The translations under genes and the position numbers were made by a program. A DNA stretch of 38,262 bases from a virus: the IMG/VR virus record IMGVR_UViG_3300035122_000002, positions 1 through 38,262 of that record. The stretch is one strand, 5' to 3'. Positions 14,634 through 23,344 of the stretch are shown in pieces. The stretch's first letter is position 1, and every line of letters starts with the position of its first letter. Under the pieces are notes generated by a model. It was not told the origin of the DNA, made no database searches, and saw only the letters and a program-made list of their open reading frames with translations.

Positions 14634-15968
14634 TTAGACTTGTAGATTCGCGGAGATCTCGACACGGGTCGTCTCCTGCGCGTAGTTGAATGAAATCGTG
14701 ATGCCTGACCAGATGCCGTTCGCCTTGTCTGCAGTCGCAATATCATCAGGGTGAGGAACATACACAGGGTTTACCGCCTCTCCAGTGATGGGGTCAAGGC
14801 TGAGTGCCTGATTCGGGTTGTCAGGGTTCGGTCGAATAAACCCGTCATCAATACCCTCCTTCAGCTGCTGCTCGATCATCGAGACAAGGCGCGCGCGGCC
14901 CTCTACCGTCATCGGAAACTTCGGAAGGTCAATCATGGCCTGTACGATGCGCTGCTGCAGATAATAGACGAACTTGTCGGCGCCGTGGATAACGAACACT
15001 GGCGTGCCATCAGCAAATTCCGATCCGATAGTTACCGTCCGAGTTGCCAACTCTTGAAGAGTAGCTATGTTCGCAGCAGTGAGTAGCGCCCGTTTTGATG
15101 TAGTGATCTCGTCCGCAGCAATGCCGTACAACTCGTTATATTGGTACGATGCCGCACCAGGCGTCTGCGGGAGGTAGTAGCCTGCATGTGCAGCGGAAAG
15201 GTTGGACGTACTGTGATATTCGACGACTGACCGCTGGTAGTTGTTAGCTGCGAACAGCCCGCCGATCTCTGCAGCATCATACGTTGTTGCAGAGTCGTCC
15301 CACACGGAGTGCGTTTTGAGGTTCGCGGACATAATCCATGCCGCAGCTGCCACCGCATCGGAAGAACTTGGTTTGATCTGGATCAGGCGATACCATCCTG
15401 AATCATAGTCCTCGATTTCGTCGAGATCATCGGCAACCGTTCCTGCCGGAGACAGGGTGCCAACCGTTTGGCCGGCATCAACAGAAACAGAGAAGGCAGT
15501 CCCTGCGACATCGGCGTCAAGGTCATACGTGCCGTCGAGATTGTCGGTCGCCGTAACCGGTTCGCTCCCGAGATTAATCGCCGCTACAAGCCCGGCCGCG
15601 ATCTCCTCTGCGGTAGCGTCGGTGTCGGACACGAAGACATACTCTGTCCCGTTGATCGTTGTCGTGTATGTCGTCTCGTCATCAACTGTTGTTACCGATA
15701 CAACGACGTTATCGACTTGGCGACGAAGGATTTTGAGATACTGAGGTTTGACAGACTGCCCGAAATAAAGCTGCGCTGCGAGATACTCGTCGGACGCTGT
15801 CCCGTAGCCGTAATCTGTCAGCTCTGATGCAGATGTCACGGCAATAGTCCGCTCCGTGAACCCTACAGATGTGGATAGGATCGCTCCAATGCCAAACGAT
15901 GCGAGCGGGAACTTTGTCCCGGTCAGCGTGACAGATATTGCGACAACGGATGAAATTGGAATACTCAT
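14634..15968 (-). CDS. tail sheath protein (DUF3383-like)
   Basis: A 444-aa protein with DUF3383 features: ISSVVAISVTLTG near the start, FGIGAILSTSVGF, LTDYGYGTASDEYLAAQLYF, PQYLKILRR and a C-terminal GIWSGITISFNYAQETTRVE strand that would connect sheath subunits. Residues about 90-175 form a threonine-rich beta insertion. It makes the contractile sheath and is the main evidence that this is a myovirus. ATG follows a clear AAGGAG. Confidence 0.88.
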   Translation of the reverse strand: MSIPISSVVAISVTLTGTKFPLASFGIGAILSTSVGFTERTIAVTSASELTDYGYGTASDEYLAAQLYFGQSVKPQYLKILRRQVDNVVVSVTTVDDETTYTTTINGTEYVFVSDTDATAEEIAAGLVAAINLGSEPVTATDNLDGTYDLDADVAGTAFSVSVDAGQTVGTLSPAGTVADDLDEIEDYDSGWYRLIQIKPSSSDAVAAAAWIMSANLKTHSVWDDSATTYDAAEIGGLFAANNYQRSVVEYHSTSNLSAAHAGYYLPQTPGAASYQYNELYGIAADEITTSKRALLTAANIATLQELATRTVTIGSEFADGTPVFVIHGADKFVYYLQQRIVQAMIDLPKFPMTVEGRARLVSMIEQQLKEGIDDGFIRPNPDNPNQALSLDPITGEAVNPVYVPHPDDIATADKANGIWSGITISFNYAQETTRVEISANLQV

Positions 15969-15977
15969 GTGAACTCC

Positions 15978-16508
15978 TTATGATATGGTGACGTCAACTT
16001 CATAGGTTGCCGACCCGTCAGCATTACGCTCTTCCAAATTATAGCGAACTTCTGCCAGCATATCTTCAGCTTGATACCCCGTAAACTCGTACGTGTACCC
16101 AAGCAGCAGATCGGCCTGCGCTCTTCGCTCATGGTGAGAGTTGAGATATTGCGGGATGTCTGTTGCCGCCAGCCGGTCAAGATACACCAAGCCGATATCG
16201 CGCAGCGCCCCCCCGGCATCGCGCATAACAGCTGCGCTCCTGGTGAGCTGCAGCATTGGCTCAGCCCCTCCGATTATCTGCATCACCATCGTAACGTTCT
16301 TGTTTACGCGGTACTGTGGCTTGTCGGATGAGTCGTAGCCAAGGAGCCGCACTTTTGTCGTCTCGGAGTCGGACTGAAATCGTATCGTTCCGTACGGCGT
16401 TCCTGGGCGTGGAGCTGTCGGTGCGGTTGCATCGGCGTACCGTATCCACGTGATCCCAGTGCGGGCTTCGAGCAGCTCTATCACTGATTTTTCGATGGCA
16501 TGAGTCAT
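15978..16508 (-). CDS. neck/tail terminator-like protein
   Basis: A 176-aa protein with the LIC_12616/gp12-like neck-terminator layout: a YGTIRFQSDSETTK strand, VNKNVTMVMQIIGG, RSAAVMRDAGGALRDIGLVY and a final ATYEVDVTIS strand. It would cap the tail at the head end. It sits between the completion proteins and the sheath, the expected position. Its stop overlaps nothing; its start overlaps the previous gene by four bases. Confidence 0.7.
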   Translation of the reverse strand: MTHAIEKSVIELLEARTGITWIRYADATAPTAPRPGTPYGTIRFQSDSETTKVRLLGYDSSDKPQYRVNKNVTMVMQIIGGAEPMLQLTRSAAVMRDAGGALRDIGLVYLDRLAATDIPQYLNSHHERRAQADLLLGYTYEFTGYQAEDMLAEVRYNLEERNADGSATYEVDVTIS

Positions 16509-16822
16509 GATCCCTCGATTTTGTTCAGCATCACCCTGTAGTGTGGCAGGATGCCGGACTGATATGGTGTCGACTGCGCCACGACATACGACGTCCCGCC
16601 GTGAGATGTGACGTCGTTTACTGATACAGGAGTGGCCGTGTAAAATTTGCGCGTATCGGTAGTATACTGCCCGGATGCATCGTTATCAATATCGCGCCCG
16701 CTGGCAGGCTGCAGTGTGCCGGTTGCGGTATATGCAGACCCCGATGAGGTGTACGCTCCGCCCGACCACGAGCCACCACCTGATGGGGTAAATGTAAGCG
16801 TAACTTTGTTGAATAGGCTCAT
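16505..16822 (-). CDS. small head-tail joining protein
   Basis: A 105-aa, glycine/serine/threonine-rich beta protein (TFTPSGGGSWSGGAYTSSG, ATGTLQPASGRDIDN, SYVVAQSTPYQSGILPHYRV). No family can be named with confidence. Size and position between the gp10-like completion protein and the neck terminator suggest a head-closure or stopper role. It overlaps both neighbours by four bases. Confidence 0.6.
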   Translation of the reverse strand: MSLFNKVTLTFTPSGGGSWSGGAYTSSGSAYTATGTLQPASGRDIDNDASGQYTTDTRKFYTATPVSVNDVTSHGGTSYVVAQSTPYQSGILPHYRVMLNKIEGS

Positions 16823-17289
16823 TTCTTGCCCTTAAGATCAACATACTTTTTAACAGCGTTTCGCATCGTTCCTGTGTCGATAAGTGGGTTGTCAGCCCCC
16901 CTCTTTTTCTCGATCGTGTATGGAGCATTTGGTGGGGTGTCAAGGTTCGTAATAAACATCTTCACATCTCCAACAACAAACTCTCCGAACTGAGACAGTT
17001 CCTGAGCAACGGTGCTTCCCGTAAGTATTGCAGAAAACCGCTTTTTAATATCTGCCTGGTATTGCTTGCGCTTCTCGTCGTGATTACCTGACAAAAACGG
17101 GCGGGCAGGTATTGTATCGGTTCCGTATTCATTGTATGTTGCAATATCAACTATCCTGGTATTGCTTTCATCGTGTGTTTTGTCGCCGCGGAAGCCGATA
17201 GACACTTTTGCATTGTCCGCTATGCGGAGCTGCTTCACGATATGCTTAAAGCCTTTGTCCCGCTCTTTTGTGTAGGCCCCGCTGCTCAT
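16819..17289 (-). CDS. HK97 gp10-like tail completion protein
   Basis: A 156-aa protein with the family signature IATYNEYGTDTIPARPFL (residues about 49-66) and a C-terminal NPLIDTGTMRNAVK. A basic N-terminal helix (FKHIVKQLRIADNAKVSIGF) precedes them. Members complete the tail before joining to the head. It overlaps both neighbours by four bases (ATGA). Confidence 0.82.
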   Translation of the reverse strand: MSSGAYTKERDKGFKHIVKQLRIADNAKVSIGFRGDKTHDESNTRIVDIATYNEYGTDTIPARPFLSGNHDEKRKQYQADIKKRFSAILTGSTVAQELSQFGEFVVGDVKMFITNLDTPPNAPYTIEKKRGADNPLIDTGTMRNAVKKYVDLKGKK

Positions 17290-17903
17290 TCGTATCTCCG
17301 ATACTGCTCAAGAATGAGGTCTTTAATATAAGTCATAAACCCGAGGGATCCGCCTGCAGTGATTGAGTACATTACACTAAGGTCTCCCTCTTGTTTTTGA
17401 TTTATACCTACATCTCCGCCCACCTGCCCGAGCATCCCGGTAGCGTACATAATGGCAGCCTCCTGGATATCGGCAGGGGTCTCGCCGTATCCGCACGAGT
17501 ACTGGACCTCGATATTTAGGCGGCCCGTCCTACCTACCGGGTCCCATGCGGCTCCTCCAGATGCAAGGCGCTCCATCGGCCATACCCCGTAATCTCTGTA
17601 GAGCACGCCTTTTTCTCCATCGGCTGAAAAGTCTGAAACTTCCCCTCCGTTGATCTTTACGTGCTCCACAGAAGTGACGGGCCACTCCTGCAGGTTGAGG
17701 GAAACCTCCCCAGATCCGGGGATAGTTTCTTTCAGCGTTTGCGCACGGAATTCACGCTTGCAGAACCCGTTAATGAACGTCGTCGCCGACGAGATCAAAG
17801 CGGTCAGAACAGCATCCTGATCTGTGCCGGTGATCCCAAGGCGAGATTTTAGCGTTGCAAGTTCAACATATCCGCCCGTCGGCGCCGTTACTACATCAAC
17901 CAT
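17286..17903 (-). CDS. gp6-like head-tail connector
   Basis: A 205-aa protein with the connector pattern: ELATLKSRLGITGTDQDAVL, ISSATTFINGFCKREF, the LQEWPVTSVEHVKINGG strand and a final helix with IQEAAIMYATGML. Such proteins form the ring below the portal. It precedes the completion proteins and follows the capsid genes as expected. Confidence 0.82.
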   Translation of the reverse strand: MVDVVTAPTGGYVELATLKSRLGITGTDQDAVLTALISSATTFINGFCKREFRAQTLKETIPGSGEVSLNLQEWPVTSVEHVKINGGEVSDFSADGEKGVLYRDYGVWPMERLASGGAAWDPVGRTGRLNIEVQYSCGYGETPADIQEAAIMYATGMLGQVGGDVGINQKQEGDLSVMYSITAGGSLGFMTYIKDLILEQYRRYE

Positions 17904-17916
17904 GATTCAACCTTCT

Positions 17917-18129
17917 TTACGCTTTTTTTGGTCTTCCTGGACGCTTTTTCTGCTCCGGCGCAGGCTCCTCTTCAGGCTCCTCTTCAGGTGCCGGTTTCGG
18001 CGCAGGCTCCTCGGGGAAAGGCATGCACTTCTTTTTTTTGATGGCGTCTTCAGCCTCTTTGTCCGGGAGGCCGAAAACCTCGCCGGCATTAAAATGGCCG
18101 TAGCGCTTTACTGCTTTAACGACTTTCAT
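17917..18129 (-). CDS. hypothetical 70-aa protein with charged tail
   Basis: The N-terminal 35 residues (MKVVKAVKRYGHFNAGEVFG) resemble small proteins often found between capsid and connector genes. The second half is Pro/Glu repeats (KPAPEEEPEEEPAPE) ending in a basic KKRPGRPKKA, which resembles an AT-hook. Binding of DNA or of a head protein is possible but unproven. Reading frame, ATG and spacing look genuine. Confidence 0.65.
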   Translation of the reverse strand: MKVVKAVKRYGHFNAGEVFGLPDKEAEDAIKKKKCMPFPEEPAPKPAPEEEPEEEPAPEQKKRPGRPKKA

Positions 18130-18146
18130 GTGGCGCCCCTATCCGG

Positions 18147-18605
18147 TTAGATAGGGTATGCACGTGCTCCTGAGAGCACCGCAACGCCTGCAATTGCCGC
18201 TGTATCAGTATCTGCAGCGGAAAGAGTCGGGGTAACCTGGAGTCTTACATAGCGATTCGCGCCGCCAAGATCGACATTAATCTCGATCTCTCCAGTCTCT
18301 GTTGACCCACCGGTGCCACCTGTCGCCACTACCGCAGCAGCGTATGCGTCGCCGTAGTCTGCCGCTCCTGTCCCATCTGATGCCGTTGCATCCTGGAGAT
18401 TTGCTGCGATAGTCAGCGTCTCGCCCTCCGCAAGCGTCGTGCTGAACGGAACCACGAAAACGGCGCTAAGGCGATCATCACGATCGATCCATGCCCCGTC
18501 CTGTTCCGTGCCGTCGCCTGCCGCTCCCGCCGTTACTGCGTTCGGGATAAGGGCGAATTTGCCCTCGATGACCGAACCGATGTCATGTTGTTCTGCTGGT
18601 GTCAT
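18147..18605 (-). CDS. head decoration/cement-like structural protein
   Basis: A 152-aa acidic beta protein directly downstream of the major capsid gene (SAVFVVPFSTTLAEGETLTI, YVRLQVTPTLSAADTDTAAI). It has the look of Bbp16-like or other capsid-stabilising proteins, and the position is typical for a cement protein. No catalytic motif. The family name is uncertain. Confidence 0.6.
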   Translation of the reverse strand: MTPAEQHDIGSVIEGKFALIPNAVTAGAAGDGTEQDGAWIDRDDRLSAVFVVPFSTTLAEGETLTIAANLQDATASDGTGAADYGDAYAAAVVATGGTGGSTETGEIEINVDLGGANRYVRLQVTPTLSAADTDTAAIAGVAVLSGARAYPI

Positions 18606-18639
18606 TTACTGATCTCCTTGTCTTTGATGTCAGGGAGCA

Positions 18640-19815
18640 TTACGCCCCCCATGTTACCCCGGTGAGTACCGCGATAGCCTCGTCGTACTGCATACCGATG
18701 TCATGTTCACCGATCAGGCGAACGATGCTTTCGTCCTGCTGTGCAGCGTAGACAGTGCCGGATCCGTCGTAGTACGTTGCACCATCTAGAGTGTCGAGGG
18801 TGAACTCATACGTGTCACCGATCAGCGTGTAGCCCATATCGACCAGGTACACTTCTGCCTCGTTTGTGCCGGATCCTAGGGTAGTAGGGATCTGGTTCGA
18901 CACTTTGATCGGATGACCCTTGAGAGTGTTCGACTCTTCGATCGACGGGTATACCTTTTGACCGTTGTCTTTGAGATTCGCCAAGTACTCGCGAACGCGG
19001 AGAGGCATAAACCACGTCGGGCGAATCGGCGAAACGTTCTGGCCGTAGATCGCTGTGATCATGCGGCTGATGTCGGTCTGAACAGTAGTTGCTGATACGG
19101 AGCCGGTCATGTTCAGCACATTGGCTGATGCCGCGAGATTCCGGAAGCCCTTCGGCGTATTGGCGGTGCCGTCGCCGCGGATGAACGCAAGGTCTTCCCT
19201 CGCCGAAGCATCGCGCATCATCTGATTTCCGAGCATCTCAAACGTCATTGTATCTGCCCGGCGAATCAGTGAGTTGGAGAACGGTACAACCGTGACCAGC
19301 TTCTTGGCTGTCAGTTGCAGGATTCCGGTTGTCGGTCTGCTGGTTGAGGCCAGGCCCGTCTCGCCGACGTACTGAGCGTTCGACCCCTGCGTCAGTTTGC
19401 GCTGGGTATACGATCCAGACGGCATCGGAACCATTTGCGGGTTTGATCCGCGCACGACCGCTGCGGCTGTAAGCGCAGGGATGATTTCCTCGCCCATGTT
19501 GCCCTGGATAAACGAGCCCCCATATGTAAACTCGCCTGAGTTCATGGACGACGGGGACTTCGCATAGAAGATGGATTTCTGGTACGCGTTGAATTTCTCT
19601 TTGACGTACTGCTCCACCGGGAGGCCCATGTGCTTTGCCATGGTTGTCGCATGGATCATTGACCCCATTTTGAAGCGCTTCACTTCGTCACGGGAAGGCT
19701 CCTGGACCGATGCGTTCGGAATTTTAAACGGCTGGTTGCCGTCGCCGAGCACTCCTTTGATTGCCGCCGTGACTTCGTTGCGGATAACGTCTTTCTGTTC
19801 TGCTGAAAGTGGCAT
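18640..19815 (-). CDS. HK97-fold major capsid protein
   Basis: A 391-aa protein. The first 95 residues are a charged helical region of the type removed by the prohead protease. The fold follows: SFIQGNMGEEIIPALTAAAV, KKLVTVVPFSNSLIRRA, AREDLAFIRGDGTANTPKGF, TWFMPLRVREYLANLKD and a C-terminal ESIVRLIGEHDIGMQYDEAI. These are standard HK97 landmarks. ATG follows GGAGGG. It is preceded by protease and scaffold and followed by the cement-like protein. Confidence 0.93.
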   Translation of the reverse strand: MPLSAEQKDVIRNEVTAAIKGVLGDGNQPFKIPNASVQEPSRDEVKRFKMGSMIHATTMAKHMGLPVEQYVKEKFNAYQKSIFYAKSPSSMNSGEFTYGGSFIQGNMGEEIIPALTAAAVVRGSNPQMVPMPSGSYTQRKLTQGSNAQYVGETGLASTSRPTTGILQLTAKKLVTVVPFSNSLIRRADTMTFEMLGNQMMRDASAREDLAFIRGDGTANTPKGFRNLAASANVLNMTGSVSATTVQTDISRMITAIYGQNVSPIRPTWFMPLRVREYLANLKDNGQKVYPSIEESNTLKGHPIKVSNQIPTTLGSGTNEAEVYLVDMGYTLIGDTYEFTLDTLDGATYYDGSGTVYAAQQDESIVRLIGEHDIGMQYDEAIAVLTGVTWGA

Positions 19816-19827
19816 GTTATGCCCTCC

Positions 19828-20670
19828 TTAATCAAGTTTTCCCGTTAGGGATTTTACGACCTCAACGGTCACCTCTTTCACATAAGCTGCGATCTCTTCA
19901 TCTTCGGTGGACTTCTGAGGCTTCACCCCGGCCGCCTTCAATGTGTTAATCTCATCCTGCATGCCCTTGATGATCTCCATGATGTTCGACTTTTCAGATT
20001 TTACCACCTGACCCGTCTCCATGTCAAACTCCTCCCCGTCTTCCATCATGCGGAATTCCGGCGCCGTGCGATCGAACTCGCCATAATGTTGTGCGAGATG
20101 GTCATACGCTCCTTGACGATCTGCATCTGGGATATCAACGCCGCCGCGCCCACCGAGTAGCGCAGCCATCGCAGCAGCAACCCCGCGCCACACGACCTGG
20201 TGCTCCCCACCTGCCATGTGGTGCGGCAGTTTGTAGCCCTGCTTAATGTCTTCATTCTCAGGGTCAACATAGGCACACATTACCATCAGGTCCTCAACCT
20301 CTGCGGCCGCCACCTCTTCAGGCCCGCTCCATTCCGCATCTTCCGGAGCCTTCGGAGTTCCTTCAGGGTGTGCGGCAGCGTAGGTGATTACTTCCTTTTC
20401 TTCAACATGGTAGCCTTTTGTTTCCGGCTCTCCGCCCTGGCTTTCCACGGCCGGACGGACAGCATTTCCGAACGCCGTCGCAGCATCAGCCATGTTAACA
20501 GCCATTTCGTCGGCCGTGATATCTCCGTCTCGCAAAGCGCTCATGTTCGAGTAGATCGTGTCATCAAGGACGCGGTATGCTTCCCAAAACGTTTCCTGGA
20601 GCTCCATTTCGTTCCATGTTTCGTCGAACGTCAGACCTTTTATGACTGACACCTGCTGTTTTTTGCTCAT
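19828..20670 (-). CDS. possible nested scaffolding protein (internal start)
   Basis: An in-frame ATG at 20670 inside the protease gene is preceded by AAAGGAG nine bases away, a strong site for an internal start. The product (280 aa) begins MSKKQQVSVIKGLTF and covers the region after the protease domain. It contains KLPHHMAGGEHQVVWRGVAA, then GGRGGVDIPDADRQGAYDHL, and ends with a charged helical stretch. A separate scaffold from an internal start is known for lambda C/Nu3; here it is inferred from the ribosome site. Confidence 0.55.
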   Translation of the reverse strand: MSKKQQVSVIKGLTFDETWNEMELQETFWEAYRVLDDTIYSNMSALRDGDITADEMAVNMADAATAFGNAVRPAVESQGGEPETKGYHVEEKEVITYAAAHPEGTPKAPEDAEWSGPEEVAAAEVEDLMVMCAYVDPENEDIKQGYKLPHHMAGGEHQVVWRGVAAAMAALLGGRGGVDIPDADRQGAYDHLAQHYGEFDRTAPEFRMMEDGEEFDMETGQVVKSEKSNIMEIIKGMQDEINTLKAAGVKPQKSTEDEEIAAYVKEVTVEVVKSLTGKLD

Positions 20671-21342
20671 AACTGATTTCTCCTTTGTTGGTTTTGAAAT
20701 GCTGCACCCCGTCCCGGTACATGCCTTATACGCCTTTTCTAGATTGTCGCGGGGGATAATGAGGCCGTCCTTCTCCTCCCACTCGTCCATGGCGTACTCC
20801 ATCCAGCCCTTCATCGCCATAATTGACCTCTCGTCAAGCTCCTTTTTTGCCTGCACAATAGCGTTAGGGTTTGCAGGAACCGGAACGATTGAGTTTTCTA
20901 AAAGCTCCTGCCGAAGAAAATCGAACCCGCTTTTATCGCTGCGCTCCTGCCATTCTATCGGGTTGAAGCCGACTGAGAAAGTGTTGAGGTATCCGCGCCG
21001 TAGCATTTCCCCGACGGTCCACCCGAATTCGTATACCTCCCTGGGGGTAAAGTCGAGATCTCCCTGCCAAAGTGCGCCGTCTTTAACAAACACTTTCCCA
21101 GCTCTCGCAACGGGAAGTTCGTGGGATTTGTGGGCGAACAAAATCACGGGGTTCTTTAGGTAGTTGTCGAGCACCCACCCATCTGCCTTGATTGTATCGC
21201 CGTCTCTGTCCATGTCAGCGGTGCTGATGATGGCGCTAATATCCCCAGAGTCGCCCTTAATGATGCTTGCGTTAACACCCTTTCTAAGGCTTCCGCCCCC
21301 GTTTTTTGCGAACGTGTCGCGGCCTACGAACTCAAATGCCAT
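19828..21342 (-). CDS. HK97-type prohead protease with C-terminal scaffold region
   Basis: A 504-aa protein. Residues 1-165 are the S78 prohead protease: NPVILFAHKSHELPVARAG with His71/His74, FGWTVGEMLRRGYLNTFSVG with Ser123, and LLENSIVPVPANPNA. Residues 225-504 are the scaffold-like part, with an acidic alanine-rich region (AATAFGNAVRPAVE, then GTPKAPEDAEWSGPEEVAA), a GGRGGVDIP module and terminal coiled coil. It processes the capsid delta domain during maturation. ATG follows GGAGG and overlaps the portal gene by 11 bases. Confidence 0.88.
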   Translation of the reverse strand: MAFEFVGRDTFAKNGGGSLRKGVNASIIKGDSGDISAIISTADMDRDGDTIKADGWVLDNYLKNPVILFAHKSHELPVARAGKVFVKDGALWQGDLDFTPREVYEFGWTVGEMLRRGYLNTFSVGFNPIEWQERSDKSGFDFLRQELLENSIVPVPANPNAIVQAKKELDERSIMAMKGWMEYAMDEWEEKDGLIIPRDNLEKAYKACTGTGCSISKPTKEKSVMSKKQQVSVIKGLTFDETWNEMELQETFWEAYRVLDDTIYSNMSALRDGDITADEMAVNMADAATAFGNAVRPAVESQGGEPETKGYHVEEKEVITYAAAHPEGTPKAPEDAEWSGPEEVAAAEVEDLMVMCAYVDPENEDIKQGYKLPHHMAGGEHQVVWRGVAAAMAALLGGRGGVDIPDADRQGAYDHLAQHYGEFDRTAPEFRMMEDGEEFDMETGQVVKSEKSNIMEIIKGMQDEINTLKAAGVKPQKSTEDEEIAAYVKEVTVEVVKSLTGKLD

Positions 21343-23344
21343 CTCCTGCCTCCTTTAAAACTTTGATCACCCTTGTTGCCTGGGACTCAAACGCAGCGCG
21401 TACGGCATCAACAGTTGCTGACTCAATAGGGATACGGTCATTTTCTGCTGCCTTCCAGATACCCTTCCGCACTTCTGGTGTAACGTCCTTGCCGGCCGCT
21501 GCCGGTATTACTGTGCAGCGGCAGTTGATGTCATCCTCTGCGACCCCGAATGCACCCGGGTGAACAGCGAACGCGCCAGTGACTGGGCTGGTGAACTGTC
21601 CGTTGACCGGTATCGTGACGCCGTCAAGTGCGCCATGGGACTCTCTGACCCTGTCATCACGGCTGGAAAGCCACATTTTCTGCTGAATCCCAGCCTGCCT
21701 CATAGATTCCATAGCGCCGAAGTTAGACGACCGAACCGTCTCCGTGCGTGCAATAGTGATAGCCCTGCGACGTGATGCATCGGCGAACACTTCCTGCACG
21801 CGGTCGGCGATAGCGTCTATCGTCTCTCCAGCTTCAAACCCTTCGACCAATTGCGCGTTAAGGGCATCTAGCGTTGTCTTGTCGATAAGACCTGTCACGC
21901 GGCTCGCAGTCTCGGCCTTCGCGTAATGGATAGTCTCCGGGGATTCTGCGAAAAAATCATCCGGGCTCAGCCCTGAAAGCTGCATCGTTCGGCGGCCAAA
22001 AACATTAATGGACCGCATTGCGCTCTGTTCAAGCGCTGATGCCATTTCGGGGCCCGCTACTGATGCCAGAACACTGCTGACGAGTGACTGGTCGCCTGCG
22101 GCAAGCTCCTTTGTCCGGCGCTGCATCTTCTTGATTGACTTTGCAGGGATAGGGGCGAACGAGAAAGGGGCCCATCGCTCATCGGCCCATGCCTCTTCCT
22201 GAACCCCGGCAATCTCGCGAACCTCATTATCTGTGAACGCCTGCGGGCGTGTCTGCATGACAGAAAGCTTGAACTCCCTGTCCTCTTTGACCGGCGATAC
22301 ATAATGCACGACGATCCTGTCGTCAAAGTCTACCGCAAGCTGCTCCTGGAATACATTTCTGAGGAACTCGAGGCGCGGGAGTACCACATTTGTAGTGAAG
22401 ATGTGATCTGCGGCTTCAATGGTGGACCTGTTTGAATTTTCGATGATCCCAAGCTTCTCGGGTGGTATTCTTAGCACGTGCCTGATCATGTCCTGCTCAA
22501 ATCGTCTCAGGTCGACCATCTTGAGCTGATCGAGACTGTACCCAATAGTCTCCACTTTTGCGTTCCACGTGACGAAGTGCGGAAGGAATTTCTTGCCTAC
22601 TCCCCTGAGCTTCTGCATCCATTTGCTCTCAACGCGCTCGATGTCGTCCTTGCCTGCTCCCTCTGCCGTGACAAGAATAGGGGGCGTGGCGTCGTTGTAA
22701 AAAAACTCTTTCAGGAATTTCGAAGCATACTCGTCCGTGTCGATCTCGTCAGCAATGGCCCTGCCGACTCCTGCCCCGCGGCCGTATGGATCAGCTGGGT
22801 TCGGCTTTTTTGCCCAAACGACCTCTGACATCGGCACTTCCGCTTCAGAGCCGTCTATTCTAAACCTAAAAGAGTCCTGTGATGGTCCTGGGATATCAAC
22901 AATCCATGACGGTGGGATAGGCCACAGAGCAACCGGAACGCCCAACTCATTCCGCTGCTTCAGCAGGCACCCCTCGCCCACTGCGTCAATATGGATCTGA
23001 AACACCTGCAGTGCGGCATGACCAGTGAGATAAGGGTTTGGGTTTGCCAGCAAGGTATACATGGGGTGGTCCTGCTGCACCTCATCCCCTCCCTGCTGCT
23101 TGATCATCTTCATCCTCGATCCCCACGTGTTCGCACGCTGGCACTTGGTATTTCGATAGATTTTACCGTCAATGCCTCGTGTTGCGTACAGCTCCCACTC
23201 CGTAGATGCAACGGACTCTGATATCAACGATAGTCCAGAGTAATACATCGGAGTTTGGCTGTATGCGTTCAGGTTCTCAGTAGTGCCGCGCTCAGGAGGC
23301 CGTCTCTTGGTCGAGGCTCTCGAGTTGTGAATCACCTCTATCAC
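21332..23344 (-). CDS. portal protein fused to MuF-like minor head protein
   Basis: A 670-aa protein read from GTG behind AAGGA. Residues 1-about 400 are an HK97-type portal: YYSGLSLISESVASTEWEL, HPMYTLLANPNPYLTG, LWPIPPSWIVDIPG, then NRSTIEAADHIFTTNVVLPR. Residues about 480-640 are the MuF/SPP1 gp7 domain: ASRRRAITIARTETVRSSN, FGAMESMRQAGIQQKMWLS, RDDRVRESHGALDGVTIPV and DINCRCTVIP. The portal is the DNA entry ring; MuF proteins join head morphogenesis. Usually these are two genes. No frameshift or stop separates them here. Confidence 0.9.
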   Translation of the reverse strand: MIEVIHNSRASTKRRPPERGTTENLNAYSQTPMYYSGLSLISESVASTEWELYATRGIDGKIYRNTKCQRANTWGSRMKMIKQQGGDEVQQDHPMYTLLANPNPYLTGHAALQVFQIHIDAVGEGCLLKQRNELGVPVALWPIPPSWIVDIPGPSQDSFRFRIDGSEAEVPMSEVVWAKKPNPADPYGRGAGVGRAIADEIDTDEYASKFLKEFFYNDATPPILVTAEGAGKDDIERVESKWMQKLRGVGKKFLPHFVTWNAKVETIGYSLDQLKMVDLRRFEQDMIRHVLRIPPEKLGIIENSNRSTIEAADHIFTTNVVLPRLEFLRNVFQEQLAVDFDDRIVVHYVSPVKEDREFKLSVMQTRPQAFTDNEVREIAGVQEEAWADERWAPFSFAPIPAKSIKKMQRRTKELAAGDQSLVSSVLASVAGPEMASALEQSAMRSINVFGRRTMQLSGLSPDDFFAESPETIHYAKAETASRVTGLIDKTTLDALNAQLVEGFEAGETIDAIADRVQEVFADASRRRAITIARTETVRSSNFGAMESMRQAGIQQKMWLSSRDDRVRESHGALDGVTIPVNGQFTSPVTGAFAVHPGAFGVAEDDINCRCTVIPAAAGKDVTPEVRKGIWKAAENDRIPIESATVDAVRAAFESQATRVIKVLKEAGDGI

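Noticed and set aside
20558-21163. Plus-strand frame of 201 codons opposite the prohead protease
   Set aside because: Composition and lack of ribosome site point to a shadow of the protease gene.
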